Source: JBBIQH01 sp964475945
GTDB lineage: Archaea; Thermoproteota; Nitrososphaeria; Nitrososphaerales; Nitrosocaldaceae
Direction of reading: 5' to 3'
Length of the DNA: 64,000 bases
Assembly (NCBI GenBank): GCA_964475945.1
Contig: CAYYYF010000001.1
Span: forward strand, 1-64,000
Below, piece after piece: positions 33,356 through 42,783 of the stretch. Both the position numbers and the translations under genes were made by a program. Under the pieces are notes generated by a model. It was not told the origin of the DNA. It did not search any database and was given only the letters and a program-made list of their open reading frames with translations. The stretch's first letter is position 1; every line of letters begins with the position of its first letter.

Positions 33356-34445
33356 GCACAGGTGGTATCATACCAGCCCTTATTGCATGATCAGCAAGCA
33401 CCACTGCAACCATAGACTCTACAACAGGTACTGCTCTAGGCACTACGCATGGATCGTGCCTACCTGGCACTATTATCTCACTACTGTCCATACTCTCAAT
33501 ATTTATAGTACTCTGAGGCTTCGCTATAGACGATGCTGGCTTGAATGCTACCCTAAGCACCAAAGGCATGCCATTGCTTAACCCACCTAGTATACCTCCA
33601 GCATTGTTGGTTAAGGTTACAACCTTACCATCCTTTACTGTATAGGGGTCATTATGCTCAGAGCCTTTAAGCCTTACTGCAGTAAAGCCAGAACCAAACT
33701 CTACGCCTTTAACTGCAGGTATAGCAAATAGTGCCCTACTTATATCAGATTCTAGTGCACCAAATATAGGCTCCCCAAGCCCTATGGGCATATTCAATGT
33801 TATACACTCGATAACCCCTCCTAATGAGTCACCTTCTTGTCTAGCCTTTACTATACTCTCTTTCATGAGCATGGCAGCACTGCTATCTGGGCATCTAACC
33901 TCATTTGAGTACCTTAGAGCCCTAATATCATCTAAGGAGATATTATTCATGCTTATACCCCCTATCTCCTTTGTATAGGCAAGTATCTCTATACCTAATG
34001 TATATTTAAGTAACTTCTCTGCAACTGCACCAGCCATAACAAATGCTGCTGTAAGCCTGCCTGAGAACCTTCCACCTCCCCTATAATCATTGAAGCCTTT
34101 ATATCTGATATATGCTGGGTAATCTGCATGCCCTGGCCTAGGAGTATTCTTTATCATATCATATGCCTTTGAGTCAATATCTTTATTCCATATTAGCATG
34201 CAGATAGGCGCTCCTGTAGTGTAACCATTGAATACCCCAGAGAGTATCTCAACCTTATCCTCTTCCTTCCTTTGAGTAGTGACTATTGATTGCCCAGGCC
34301 TCCTTAGATCTAACTTGCTCTGTATATCATTCTCTTGTAATGGCAGGCCTGCTGGGCAGCCATCCACTACCACACCTACACACCTACCATGGCTCTCACC
34401 AAAGGTTATCATCATGAACCTTTCTCCTAGTACATTACCTAGCAT
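33339..34445 (-). CDS. aroC: Chorismate synthase
   Basis: FMN-dependent lyase making chorismate from EPSP, the last shikimate-pathway step. Signatures are FGESHGRCVGVVVDGCPAG, LDLRRPGQSIVTTQRKEEDKVEILSGVFNG, the RPGHADY and GGGRFSGRLTA blocks and GRHDPCVVPRAVPVVE at the C-terminus. 368 residues is typical. It leads the operon aroC-fusion-tyrA-Nudix, so chorismate is made and drawn to prephenate and tyrosine by neighbouring genes. Confidence 0.97.
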   Translation of the reverse strand: MLGNVLGERFMMITFGESHGRCVGVVVDGCPAGLPLQENDIQSKLDLRRPGQSIVTTQRKEEDKVEILSGVFNGYTTGAPICMLIWNKDIDSKAYDMIKNTPRPGHADYPAYIRYKGFNDYRGGGRFSGRLTAAFVMAGAVAEKLLKYTLGIEILAYTKEIGGISMNNISLDDIRALRYSNEVRCPDSSAAMLMKESIVKARQEGDSLGGVIECITLNMPIGLGEPIFGALESDISRALFAIPAVKGVEFGSGFTAVRLKGSEHNDPYTVKDGKVVTLTNNAGGILGGLSNGMPLVLRVAFKPASSIAKPQSTINIESMDSSEIIVPGRHDPCVVPRAVPVVESMVAVVLADHAIRAGMIPPVLGYEQ

Positions 34446-34492
34446 GATGCATTAGAACCAGAAGATAAATATATTTTTACCATTACCATAAT

Positions 34493-35047
34493 TCATAGTA
34501 TTACTTTATCCATGCTGACTCTCTCCCCGTATCTGTTAAGGTGTATGAGATTGTTAATATCTACCCTCTCATACTTTGGTGGTCTCTCTGCTGGATAGCC
34601 TATAGGTATTATGCCTATAGGTTTAACATGCTTGGGCAGAGCAAGTATCTCTGCTACCTTATTATCATCAAATGCCCCTACAAAGCATGCGCCTAGTGAG
34701 AGATCTCTAGCAGTAAGAAGTATCAGGAGCGATGCGAACGCTGCATCTACTATACTGTAAAACCTTCTGCCTCTCTCACCATACCTTGATGCTGATCTCT
34801 CCGTATCTGCACATACTACTATAACTACAGGGGCTTCTGCTACGAACATCTGCTTTACTGCAGCCTCAGCAAGCCTCTGCTTAATTTTGTTGTCGGTAAC
34901 TACTACGAACTCCCATGGTTGTAGGTGCCCTGCACTTGGTGCTCTTACAGCATTACTTAGTATTTTAATTAGATGATCATGCTCTATTGGCTTATCCTTG
35001 AACCTTCTCACCATACCTCTCTTCCTAACTAACTCCGAGAATTCCAT
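34493..35047 (-). CDS. Nitroreductase-family flavoprotein
   Basis: FMN-dependent oxidoreductase of 184 residues. Family features are the N-terminal VRKRGMVRRFKDKPIEHDHL, the FMN-binding NAVRAPSAGHLQPWEFVVVTD, AAFASLLILLTARDLSLGACFVGAF and IIPIGYPAERPP. The N-terminal R-x-x-R-x-F motif and SAGHLQPW fit an NAD(P)H-oxidising enzyme. Physiological substrate unknown; an F420-related or quinone role is conceivable but not shown. It stands alone, with an AT-rich leader on either side. Confidence 0.88.
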   Translation of the reverse strand: MEFSELVRKRGMVRRFKDKPIEHDHLIKILSNAVRAPSAGHLQPWEFVVVTDNKIKQRLAEAAVKQMFVAEAPVVIVVCADTERSASRYGERGRRFYSIVDAAFASLLILLTARDLSLGACFVGAFDDNKVAEILALPKHVKPIGIIPIGYPAERPPKYERVDINNLIHLNRYGERVSMDKVIL

Positions 35048-35122
35048 ATCTTTGGTATTAATGCTAGATTATAAAAGATATTTCTTCCGAAAAACGTAAA
35101 TAATGGTTGCGCATAATATTCT

Positions 35123-35356
35123 ATGGATATGGTCAGCATAGCAATATCTAATAGACTCAGTAAGATAGGAGTTGGTACACTTGCTGGAGGCATAGCACTA
35201 CTAATGTACTACGCTGTTAATGTAGCAGGTATTGTGAATATACTACCTGAGCTTAATCTACCAATAGCTATTACAGGTATAGCATTAACCTGTGCAGGTA
35301 TAGCATTAACTGTATTGAGTAGAAGAGCGGGCGTAGAGGCAAAGAAGACGCAATAA
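35123..35356 (+). CDS. Small two-helix membrane protein
   Basis: A 77-residue protein with two hydrophobic segments (about 16-35 and 46-64) and a short basic tail (RRAGVEAKKTQ). Gly/Ala/Ile-rich composition and GIAL repeats (ITGIALTCAGIALTVL) suggest tight helix packing. No family recognised. The start Met1 or Met3 cannot be told apart. Confidence 0.55.
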   Translation: MDMVSIAISNRLSKIGVGTLAGGIALLMYYAVNVAGIVNILPELNLPIAITGIALTCAGIALTVLSRRAGVEAKKTQ

Positions 35357-35380
35357 AGTAGAGAGAATAAAATAAATATT

Positions 35381-36574
35381 TTATATTTCTTTGGTCCAAA
35401 GTGCTAAAGCCCTACTCCATCCCTTAGATACCTCATACCATATGATAGCACAGGTCTTCCCATCCCTCTCACCAAGCTCTATATACTGTGATTTTATATC
35501 AGCACCAGATGCTAGGCATGAGATATCGGAGTACTGCTGCTGATAATTTAGATATAGACTGCTTGGATCCATCATCTTTATACTCCCTTGCTTCTCTAAA
35601 CTTGCAAGTTCCTTGTATAATGCTAGTAGTGCATTAACATCATCCTTATCATTAACCAGCATGTAAAATGCAAAGTCATCTACCAGTGACTCTTCCCTAC
35701 TACCAGTGTTTACATCTGCTATCCTTATTAGAGCATGCCCAAGTTCATGGTAGAGTATAAACTTGGTATATACCCTCAATGCAGAGTCCTTATTGCTTAT
35801 ATTATCTTGATTGTAAAGATCTATAACTTGCCTCAGTATATCTATGCTCTCTGTGCAGAAGCCTATCTTAGATACCTTGCCAGACTCAACGTAATACTCT
35901 GCATATGCAGCATAATCAACATCACCACAGGAATAGACCTCTACTGGTATATCGTATGGGAACTTGAACCTGTTATTTATTGATGTTATTATAGGATCTA
36001 TCAGTGTCTTGTAATCTTCATAACCGTTAGCATAAGAGGTTACCAGATCCCCTCTATCCTCTCTATATGTATAGCCACGTAACTCCTCCTCTAACTGCTT
36101 CACCCTCTCACTAATTATGCTATACTGCTGCCTTATCCTACTTAACTCAGCCTTAGCATCATCTAACTCATCTTTAGCAATACCTAACTCTAATCTAGTA
36201 TTATCTAACTCATGCTGTGTATTAATCAATCTAACCCTAGTTGAGTCTAACTCGCTCTTTGTAATGTTTAACTCCTCCTTAGTAAACTCCAACTCCTTGC
36301 TTATCTTGCTTAACTCAACTCTACTCTTCTCTAACTCGCTCTTTGTAATGTTTAACTCCTCCTTAGTATTATTCAGCTCAGCATTACTCTTCTCAAGCTC
36401 TACCTTTGTTCTATCAAGTTCCTTACCCTTGCTGTTAAGTTCAGCCTCGAGCCTTGCATTATCCTGAGTTACTATACTCAACTCCTGCTCTAACGAGCTG
36501 GCCTTAAAGAATACAGATAAGGCAACCACTCCTAGCACTGCTATTGGTATTATGAGTACTATACTCTTATTCAT
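35381..36574 (-). CDS. Membrane-anchored coiled-coil metallopeptidase (DUF4344-like)
   Basis: Putative zinc peptidase facing the cell exterior. One N-terminal helix (5-23) anchors it. Residues 51-148 are fourteen unbroken heptads (pattern xELxxTK/S) predicting a stalk of about 15 nm. The C-terminal domain has HELGH (H276, E277, H280) and a downstream SREESLVDDF, the layout of the DUF4344 metallopeptidase family. The heptads contain an exact 39-bp duplication (36246-36284 and 36330-36368). The next gene (36619) is a paralogue without the long stalk. Substrate unknown; envelope maintenance is a guess. Confidence 0.75.
   Translation of the reverse strand: MNKSIVLIIPIAVLGVVALSVFFKASSLEQELSIVTQDNARLEAELNSKGKELDRTKVELEKSNAELNNTKEELNITKSELEKSRVELSKISKELEFTKEELNITKSELDSTRVRLINTQHELDNTRLELGIAKDELDDAKAELSRIRQQYSIISERVKQLEEELRGYTYREDRGDLVTSYANGYEDYKTLIDPIITSINNRFKFPYDIPVEVYSCGDVDYAAYAEYYVESGKVSKIGFCTESIDILRQVIDLYNQDNISNKDSALRVYTKFILYHELGHALIRIADVNTGSREESLVDDFAFYMLVNDKDDVNALLALYKELASLEKQGSIKMMDPSSLYLNYQQQYSDISCLASGADIKSQYIELGERDGKTCAIIWYEVSKGWSRALALWTKEI
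36246..36368 (-). repeat. 39-bp direct repeat, period 84 bp, inside the coiled-coil gene
   Basis: The same 39 bases occur at 36246-36284 and 36330-36368. The 84-bp period is exactly four heptads (28 codons), encoding EELNITKSEL twice. This suggests recent expansion by unequal recombination. Confidence 0.9.
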
Positions 36575-36618
36575 TGTTAATATTACACTAACTTTGCAGA
36601 TAAGGTTTTGTAAATACT

Positions 36619-37596
36619 CTATCTTATAAATAGTGTATTAAATGCCCTTACCTGCTTATCATACTCATACTTGCACCTCTCTGCTCTATCATTAAGCATC
36701 TCTTTATACATACTATAGGCATTATTATCCTTACCATATGCAAGGCATAGCATATCATAGTAAGTCTGTGCAAAGAGCATATGCTCATCCCAGTATGCTA
36801 CATTAGAACTTACATACCTATCCTCCCTAACTGTATCGTAGAACTTTATAACATGATGTATCCCTTTATCATTGCTATTAAGCATCATGAGTATCGCAAA
36901 TGTATCTGCTGCTGACTCCTCTCTCCCTATTATGGGTAGGTTGTAGGCATCTATTAGTGCATGAGCAACCTCATGATATAATATAAACCTTATATTTGCA
37001 TCTACTATCTCTAACCTCTCAGCATCATCACCACTTACCTTCTTAGCATAATCAGCAAAGTATTTGAGTGTTGAGTAACAGATAGTTATACTCTTCTCCT
37101 TGCTACTATAGTATGCAGCAACATTGCAACTACTAGAATCATCTATACTAATATTAACATCATATGGTAGAACAAAAATATCATTAAGCATGTATACATC
37201 ATCCATAATTATATTGCTTAGCTCAGTATATGGATTGAGGATGAATCTATTAGCATTGCTTGCATTACTATATGACACACTAGCATTATCTCTAACATCT
37301 ACTGATATACTATCTTGACCTAGCGTAATAGTGTTATCCTCTCTAACCTTCTCTCTCATCTCTCCTTGCTCCATACCATTACCCTTATACCTATAACTGT
37401 AGAGGTCTTTAAGTTCCATCAACTGGGATTCTAAGGCATCTACTTTGTTCTTTAGAAGACTATTCTCATACATAAGCATAGATACTTTATTCAGTATGCT
37501 ATCATATCTGTTAAAGTTAGTAAGAAAGAAGAATAGTAATGGTATGGATATTGCTATTACTAGTAATGCATAATAGCCCTTATTATTATCCATCAT
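36619..37596 (-). CDS. Membrane-anchored metallopeptidase, paralogue (DUF4344-like)
   Basis: A 325-residue relative of the preceding protein. An N-terminal hydrophobic helix (about 9-27) is followed by a short coiled coil (about 38-66), a polar Asn/Ser-rich spacer (about 75-115) and the peptidase domain with HEVAH (H208, E209, H212) and GREESAADTF (225-234). The two genes are in the same orientation 44 bases apart and share the DUF4344 pattern, so they arose by tandem duplication and may work together. The active site is intact in both. Secreted-side location is inferred from the single signal-anchor. Confidence 0.72.
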   Translation of the reverse strand: MMDNNKGYYALLVIAISIPLLFFFLTNFNRYDSILNKVSMLMYENSLLKNKVDALESQLMELKDLYSYRYKGNGMEQGEMREKVREDNTITLGQDSISVDVRDNASVSYSNASNANRFILNPYTELSNIIMDDVYMLNDIFVLPYDVNISIDDSSSCNVAAYYSSKEKSITICYSTLKYFADYAKKVSGDDAERLEIVDANIRFILYHEVAHALIDAYNLPIIGREESAADTFAILMMLNSNDKGIHHVIKFYDTVREDRYVSSNVAYWDEHMLFAQTYYDMLCLAYGKDNNAYSMYKEMLNDRAERCKYEYDKQVRAFNTLFIR

Positions 37597-37687
37597 AACT
37601 TTAAATAGTAATGGTTGATAAAATCTATTAGTAAGTATCTATAGTGACTGACTATTAATTTAAATATGTTTACTATTATGCTAGATC

Positions 37688-38215
37688 ATGGTTAAGAGTG
37701 TAATAGCAGTATACTGCAATTATATAGATAAAGGGATTAACTCTATACCAGAGCATATAGTGAATAGACTTAATACTGCAGATAAACTATATAGAAGGCT
37801 TATAGCATCCTATGCTGATGAGTCATTAGTAAAGGTTATGCTCTTTGGTAGTAGGAATTCTATAGAAATGTGCAAGAGTGCTATAAATATGGATGCTAGC
37901 ATGGAAGAGTGTAGCAATATAGCAGACATGACTAGTATAATAATGGATAATGTAATAAATGAGGGAGAGGATATTAGTAGTAAGAGGGTTTACTTCGTGC
38001 TATCAAATTGGCAATGGGTATATGTTGAACCACTGTTGAGGCTAAAGGATAGCAGTGTAAGGTTCTTCTTTGAGGGTGCCGTTGATGATAGAAACATGAA
38101 AGATATAAATGCAGAGAGAAGGTTAGAGAGTGTAGTCAAGATTAAGGGTAAGAGAGGTTTAAGTGCTCTTATAGATAAGGCTATGGGTACACTTGCTAGT
38201 GATATGAAGGGTTAG
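37688..38215 (+). CDS. Hypothetical protein, distant DUF218/YdcF-like fold possible
   Basis: A 175-residue soluble protein. The order of a strand then GSRNS (LVKVMLFGSRNSIEMC), a Ser/Asn-rich SNIADMTSIIMDNVINEGED and RVYFVLSNWQWVYVEPLLRL resembles DUF218/YdcF proteins (a Gly-rich loop, an S-x-N-T helix and a later strand-helix), but catalytic residues are poorly matched, so I keep this as a weak suggestion. It lies 41 bases ahead of the gene at 38256 and may share its transcript. Confidence 0.5.
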   Translation: MVKSVIAVYCNYIDKGINSIPEHIVNRLNTADKLYRRLIASYADESLVKVMLFGSRNSIEMCKSAINMDASMEECSNIADMTSIIMDNVINEGEDISSKRVYFVLSNWQWVYVEPLLRLKDSSVRFFFEGAVDDRNMKDINAERRLESVVKIKGKRGLSALIDKAMGTLASDMKG

Positions 38216-38255
38216 CAAAGGAAGAGTTTTAATACCATTCATATATACATGCCCT

Positions 38256-38945
38256 ATGCTTGATCTTTATAACGTACTCAAGTTAGTTGAACAAGAGGTG
38301 CAGGAGATGCGTAAGAGACAAGAGCATGTAATAGCATCTTATCAGCAGCAGACTAGAGAGGAGATAGTTAAGAAGACAGTAATAGCTAGCGAGAGCATAC
38401 TAGAGGCTGCAGAGAGAAAGGTTAAGGAGTTTAATGCATTGGAGCAGAGCAAGCCTTACATAGTTACTACAAATGCTCATACTCTCTACATAGGAGTTAA
38501 GAGGTTCATAGATGAGAGTTCATTGCATATAAGCATAGAGCCACTAATCTACCCATCCCAGTTTAACCTAAAGTTTGTATTCGATGAACCATGCATAGCC
38601 TTGCATAATATATCAGCAAGTACTGGTATAGTATCTATTAATAGGCATACAGTAATAAGGGCAGTGGATACAGTAAAGCAGGTATCAAGCAATGATATAG
38701 ATGAGATAGTAAGGTTATGGCTTAACGATTATGATGAATCTGATGTAAAAAGGGTATTAAAGGGTATAGCAGCATTAAGGAGCATTGGTACTCTTGTAGA
38801 GTATCTCCTTACATCTGGTAAGCATACGAAGAAGAGTATCATATACCTATGCAATGACCATGATGATGAGCCTATGCATAAACATGATAGGATGCTGGCA
38901 AGGGATCAGGTTAGGGAAGTGATAAGGTATAGGTTAGGGGTTTAA
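38256..38945 (+). CDS. Hypothetical protein with N-terminal coiled coil
   Basis: A 229-residue protein with no recognised domain. Residues about 5-70 are strongly charged and helical (VEQEVQEMRKRQEHVIASYQQQTREEIVKKT), predicting a coiled coil. The rest is mixed alpha/beta, with a His/Asp-rich segment (CNDHDDEPMHKHDRM, about 197-211) that could bind a metal. It follows the 37688 gene on the same strand and converges on the threonine deaminase gene (6-base gap). Confidence 0.5.
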   Translation: MLDLYNVLKLVEQEVQEMRKRQEHVIASYQQQTREEIVKKTVIASESILEAAERKVKEFNALEQSKPYIVTTNAHTLYIGVKRFIDESSLHISIEPLIYPSQFNLKFVFDEPCIALHNISASTGIVSINRHTVIRAVDTVKQVSSNDIDEIVRLWLNDYDESDVKRVLKGIAALRSIGTLVEYLLTSGKHTKKSIIYLCNDHDDEPMHKHDRMLARDQVREVIRYRLGV

Positions 38946-38950
38946 CATTG

Positions 38951-40162
38951 CTAAGATGCTATCTCATACTCTATACCTTGATCCTTTAGCATATGCATAA
39001 GCCTCTCAACATGCTCCCTATTCTCAGTCTCTAGGCTTAGTATAACCTTTGCATTACCTACATTAACATCACTGCCTAGCCTATCATGTATAACATCTAC
39101 TATGTTAACCCTACTTGCTGCTATCGTATCGACTACCCTCTTAAACTCCCCTGGTCTATCTACCAACTGTACAGATATCCTTACAAGCCTGCCTATGCTA
39201 ACTAAACCCTTATGCACTATCTGCCCCAGCAAGAACATATCCACATTACCACCACTAAGCACAACAGCAACATTCTTACCCTTTAACCTACCATTCCCAT
39301 CATTAAGGAGATATGCTAAACCAACTGCGCCAGCAGGCTCAACTACAACCTTTGCCCTCTCCATGAGCAGGAACATAGCCTTAACTATCTGCTCATCATC
39401 AACCAATACTATATCATCAATATACTCCTTCATTATCGCGAGAGTCAGCTCTCCAGGCCTCTTTACAGATATACCATCTGCTATAGTTGAGCCATTGCTA
39501 ACCTCAACTACTCTATTCATTGCAAGTGACTCTTTAACTGCTGAGAATGCCTTGCTCTGCACACCTATTATCTTTACATCTGGCTTCTTGCTCTTAACAG
39601 CCACTGCAATCCCTGATGCTAAGCCTCCCCCACCAACTGGCACTATTACAGCATCAACCTTAGGTAGGTCCTCTAGTATCTCAAGTCCTATTGTACCTTG
39701 CCCCGCTATTACATGCTCATCATCGAATGCATGGACAAATACCTTACCTTCACTCCCTGCTATCTGTATAGCCTTCTCCCATGCATTATCGTATAGAATG
39801 CCATGGAAGATAACATGTGCACCATAAGCCCTTGTTGCTGATACCTTTGCTGGTGATGCATTAATGGGCATAATAACCGTGCATCCTATATTAAGTATCT
39901 TGCTTGCATATGCTAAGCCTTGTGCATGATTTCCTGCAGATGCTGTTACAACTCCCCTTGCTCTTTGCTCGCTGCTAAGCGAGTGTAACTTAACATAGGC
40001 ACCCCTAACCTTAAACGAACCAGTCTTCTGGAAGCACTCCATCTTAAGGTATACATTACAGTTTGATAGCATGCTGAATGTATTTGAGTAATCTAATGGT
40101 GTTCTATGCACTACACCATTGAGCACCCTACTAGCCTTTACTACATCATCGTATGTAAGCAT
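38951..40162 (-). CDS. ilvA: Threonine ammonia-lyase with C-terminal ACT domain
   Basis: PLP enzyme that deaminates threonine to 2-oxobutyrate, feeding isoleucine synthesis. The PLP lysine is in ECFQKTGSFKVRGA (near residue 51). The Gly-rich phosphate loop is VPVGGGGLASGIAVAV, and the conserved serine-type AVVLSGGNVDM lies near 305. The C-terminus (about 325-403) is a single ACT domain (RISVQLVDRPGEFKRVVDTIA), which usually gives allosteric control. 403 residues is the TdcB/one-ACT form. Serine dehydratase side activity is likely. Divergent from the glycosyltransferase. Confidence 0.92.
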   Translation of the reverse strand: MLTYDDVVKASRVLNGVVHRTPLDYSNTFSMLSNCNVYLKMECFQKTGSFKVRGAYVKLHSLSSEQRARGVVTASAGNHAQGLAYASKILNIGCTVIMPINASPAKVSATRAYGAHVIFHGILYDNAWEKAIQIAGSEGKVFVHAFDDEHVIAGQGTIGLEILEDLPKVDAVIVPVGGGGLASGIAVAVKSKKPDVKIIGVQSKAFSAVKESLAMNRVVEVSNGSTIADGISVKRPGELTLAIMKEYIDDIVLVDDEQIVKAMFLLMERAKVVVEPAGAVGLAYLLNDGNGRLKGKNVAVVLSGGNVDMFLLGQIVHKGLVSIGRLVRISVQLVDRPGEFKRVVDTIAASRVNIVDVIHDRLGSDVNVGNAKVILSLETENREHVERLMHMLKDQGIEYEIAS

Positions 40163-40201
40163 GTTAAGAGCATTAATAATCCTCTATAATAATCTTCATG
40201 C

Positions 40202-40210
40202 TTTAAATAA
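40202..40210 (+). promoter_or_regulatory. TATA box of the glycosyltransferase gene
   Basis: TTTAAATAA centred about 27 bases before ATG 40233, supporting a leaderless start there and not at the longer reading-frame start at 40119. Confidence 0.5.
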
Positions 40211-40232
40211 TTATTTTTACATAATACTAGTG

Positions 40233-41312
40233 ATGAAGAGGATACTCTTCTTTACCAGCCCAATAGGGTTAGGGCATGCAAGTAGGGATGTAGCAATTGC
40301 ATCAATGCTTAAGGATATATATGATAAGGTAGATGTAACATTCATTACAAGTAAGAATGCGGCAAGGCATATAGCTGAGCATGGGTTCAATGCACTTAGC
40401 ATATATAGGGCAAAGAGTATAGATGCAGATGATAGAGGTTACTTTAAGCATAGACTGTTATGGCTTATAGATTACATACTATACTATAGGGACTGTAAGG
40501 TCAAGGCTAGCAAGGTTATAGATGAGTATAAACCAGATCTAGTAATATCTGATGAGGACTTTGCTAGCATAGCAGTAGCAAGTAGAAGAGGTATAAAGAG
40601 TATTTTAATAACAGATGTCTTTGAGAGCAGGTTCTTGAATGGTATTACTGCAAAGATAGAGAGGGCTCTTAACAATGCATTAATGAGTATAATCAAGAGT
40701 GCTGATCTTGTTCTTGTGCCTATGCATGGGCAAGATCATGATAATGTAATATACATAGGACCTATAGTTAGAAGTACAGATAAGAGTAGGGAAGAGTTAA
40801 GGGAAATATTTAGCTTCAGTAATAACGAGAAGATAGTTACTGTAAGTGTAGGAGGCACTACATCAGGCAAGTTCCTTATAGATGCTGCATTAAAAGCCTA
40901 TAGGAAGGTTAAGGATATATATGAAGAGCAGAGTAAAGAGAGGCTTGTGCTTGTAATAGTAACTGGTCCATCCTTAGATTACAATCCTAATGGTTATAAT
41001 GATGTGAGAGTATATAAATACATAAGCAACATGCATGAATTGATATATGCTAGTGATCTGCTAATCTCTCTTGCAGGTAGATCTACAATAGATGAGGCAG
41101 TAGCATATAATACGCCAGCAGTATTCATACCTATAAAGGGTCACTTTGAGCAAGAAGCCAATGCTAGGGAGCATGGATTCTCATACTCCGATATTGAGAG
41201 ACTTGATCATCTAATGCTTGAATACCTTAAGAAGAGGAGAATATATAATAACAACAGTTATTATGCAAGAGAAAGGTTGCTAAAATGCATCAATACCCTG
41301 CTTCAAGTATAG
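40233..41312 (+). CDS. MurG-like glycosyltransferase (GT28 type)
   Basis: Two-domain GT-B glycosyltransferase of 359 residues. The N-terminal Gly-rich acceptor loop is FTSPIGLGHASRDVAIA, similar to the GxGGHxxPA loop of MurG and glycolipid glycosyltransferases. The C-terminal half has VSVGGTTSGKFLIDAALKAY and the nucleotide-sugar site SLAGRSTIDEAVAYNTPAVFIPIKGHFEQEANA. It probably adds a sugar to a lipid, polyprenol or protein at the membrane face. The frame extends back to 40119, but Met at 40233 starts the fold properly (MKRILFFTSP). Donor and acceptor unknown. Confidence 0.85.
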   Translation: MKRILFFTSPIGLGHASRDVAIASMLKDIYDKVDVTFITSKNAARHIAEHGFNALSIYRAKSIDADDRGYFKHRLLWLIDYILYYRDCKVKASKVIDEYKPDLVISDEDFASIAVASRRGIKSILITDVFESRFLNGITAKIERALNNALMSIIKSADLVLVPMHGQDHDNVIYIGPIVRSTDKSREELREIFSFSNNEKIVTVSVGGTTSGKFLIDAALKAYRKVKDIYEEQSKERLVLVIVTGPSLDYNPNGYNDVRVYKYISNMHELIYASDLLISLAGRSTIDEAVAYNTPAVFIPIKGHFEQEANAREHGFSYSDIERLDHLMLEYLKKRRIYNNNSYYARERLLKCINTLLQV

Positions 41313-41349
41313 GCAAAAGTATTAATCTACTATTATCGTAAATTATATC

Positions 41350-42237
41350 ATGCAGGCTAAGGCATGGCAGAAGAGGGATATGGGTATAACTCTAAGGCTA
41401 GTGCTATGCTTTGCTATACTATCAATCTTATACCTTATCTTCCTATCATTCCTAGCATACCTTGGAGTAGGCTTCATACCCCTAGTCTTCATAGGTGCAT
41501 TCCTAGTAATACTACAATTCCTTATATCTGATAAGATAGTTCTATGGAGCACTGGTGCAAAGGTTGTTAGTGAGTATGAATATCCAAGGTTACATGCAAT
41601 AGTTGATAGGTTGATAATAAGAGCAGGTTTACCTAAACCTAAGGTTGCTGTTATACATACAAGTATACCAAATGCCTTTGCTACTGGGAAAGGTTACAGG
41701 AGTGCTGTAGTAGCAGTAACAACTGGACTTATGAGTATGCTTGATGATGAGGAGTTGGAGGGTGTTATAGCACATGAACTTGCACATATAAAGAACAGAG
41801 ATATGCTTGCCATAACACTTGCAAGCATATTCTCCACTGTAGCATGGTACATGATGCACTGGGGCTGGTATGGTGCATATGGCAGGAGTAGGGATCAGGC
41901 TAGTGGTGCTCTACTAGCAATACTCATAGCAGTGATAACATGGTTTGTAAGCTTCCTTCTAATAAGGGCTATCTCAAGGTATAGGGAGTTCATAGCAGAT
42001 AGGGATGGAGCCCTGCTTACAGGGAAGCCATCCAAACTTGCTAATGCATTAAGGAAGATAAGTGGTATGATGAACAGGATACCAGAGAGGGATCTAAGGG
42101 AAGTTGAGGCTATGAATGCATTCTTCATAGTGCCAGCACTATCTGGTGATACCTTAAGCAATCTATTCTCTACACACCCACCAGTGCAGGAGAGGATTAG
42201 AAGGCTTATGGAGCTAGAGGCTGCGATGCATACTTGA
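41350..42237 (+). CDS. htpX: HtpX-type M48 membrane metalloprotease
   Basis: Zinc protease of membrane quality control, of 295 residues. The N-terminus has two transmembrane helices (about 12-30 and 35-53), HELAHIKNRD is the M48 zinc site with the third ligand Glu in REFIADRDGALLTG, and two further hydrophobic helices follow the active site. The C-terminal STHPPVQERIRRLMELE is characteristic. It overlaps the following pspAB-like gene by 4 bases, and a PspA/PspAA pair converges on the far side, so it belongs to the envelope-stress locus. Confidence 0.95.
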   Translation: MQAKAWQKRDMGITLRLVLCFAILSILYLIFLSFLAYLGVGFIPLVFIGAFLVILQFLISDKIVLWSTGAKVVSEYEYPRLHAIVDRLIIRAGLPKPKVAVIHTSIPNAFATGKGYRSAVVAVTTGLMSMLDDEELEGVIAHELAHIKNRDMLAITLASIFSTVAWYMMHWGWYGAYGRSRDQASGALLAILIAVITWFVSFLLIRAISRYREFIADRDGALLTGKPSKLANALRKISGMMNRIPERDLREVEAMNAFFIVPALSGDTLSNLFSTHPPVQERIRRLMELEAAMHT

Positions 42238-42767
42238 TATTCAAGAAAGATAGTAGAAGGGAAGGATACGGGAGTATATTTAGATTAACCACTGCATTCA
42301 TAACACTTAGTCTTAGGCTTAAGGTTGAGTTCAAGAACCTTAGTGCCATATGCATCAAAGAGGCCTCAGGAGGGTTCAGCGATGCTCTAGACTCTGTTAA
42401 AGGCTTCCTCTCTATTAGCAGAGAGGTATCATACAATATAAAAAAGGATAGGTATGGCTATATATGGATAGTAATAGAGGGAAGTGTAGAGGATACTGTA
42501 GCAGCAATAGATGCTGTAGCAAATACATTCATAGAATATGGTTTTGAGAGGCAGATACTTGCTGGAGTGTTCGCATTCAACCACAAGTGTAAGAAGCTCT
42601 ACCTTATATACAACTACAAGGATAAGAGGTTCTACCCATTTGCACCAACAGATAGCAAGGAGAGGGATAATGACCTTGAGATGCTCGTATACTCTATAGC
42701 AAATGATGAGTTAAGTATGGAAAGCGATATAAGCAAGTGGTATCCTATATGGGATATGCCATTATGA
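42234..42767 (+). CDS. pspAB: PspA-associated protein PspAB-like
   Basis: A 177-residue protein coupled to htpX by a 4-base overlap. In Actinobacteria and Thaumarchaeota the gene next to htpX and pspA/pspAA is usually pspAB; the size and the sheet/helix pattern (SGGFSDALDSVKGFLSISREVSYNIKKDRYGYIWIVIEGSVEDTVAAIDAVANTF) agree with that family as I know it. Function is not known beyond its association with phage-shock components. Assignment rests strongly on context. Confidence 0.7.
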   Translation: MIFKKDSRREGYGSIFRLTTAFITLSLRLKVEFKNLSAICIKEASGGFSDALDSVKGFLSISREVSYNIKKDRYGYIWIVIEGSVEDTVAAIDAVANTFIEYGFERQILAGVFAFNHKCKKLYLIYNYKDKRFYPFAPTDSKERDNDLEMLVYSIANDELSMESDISKWYPIWDMPL

Positions 42768-42783
42768 GATTAATTAAATTGTC

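Noticed and set aside
36117..36467. Regularly spaced repeats resembling a CRISPR array
   Set aside because: The periodicity is a multiple of 21 bp and encodes heptads of the coiled-coil stalk on the minus strand; there are no conserved direct repeats with unique spacers.
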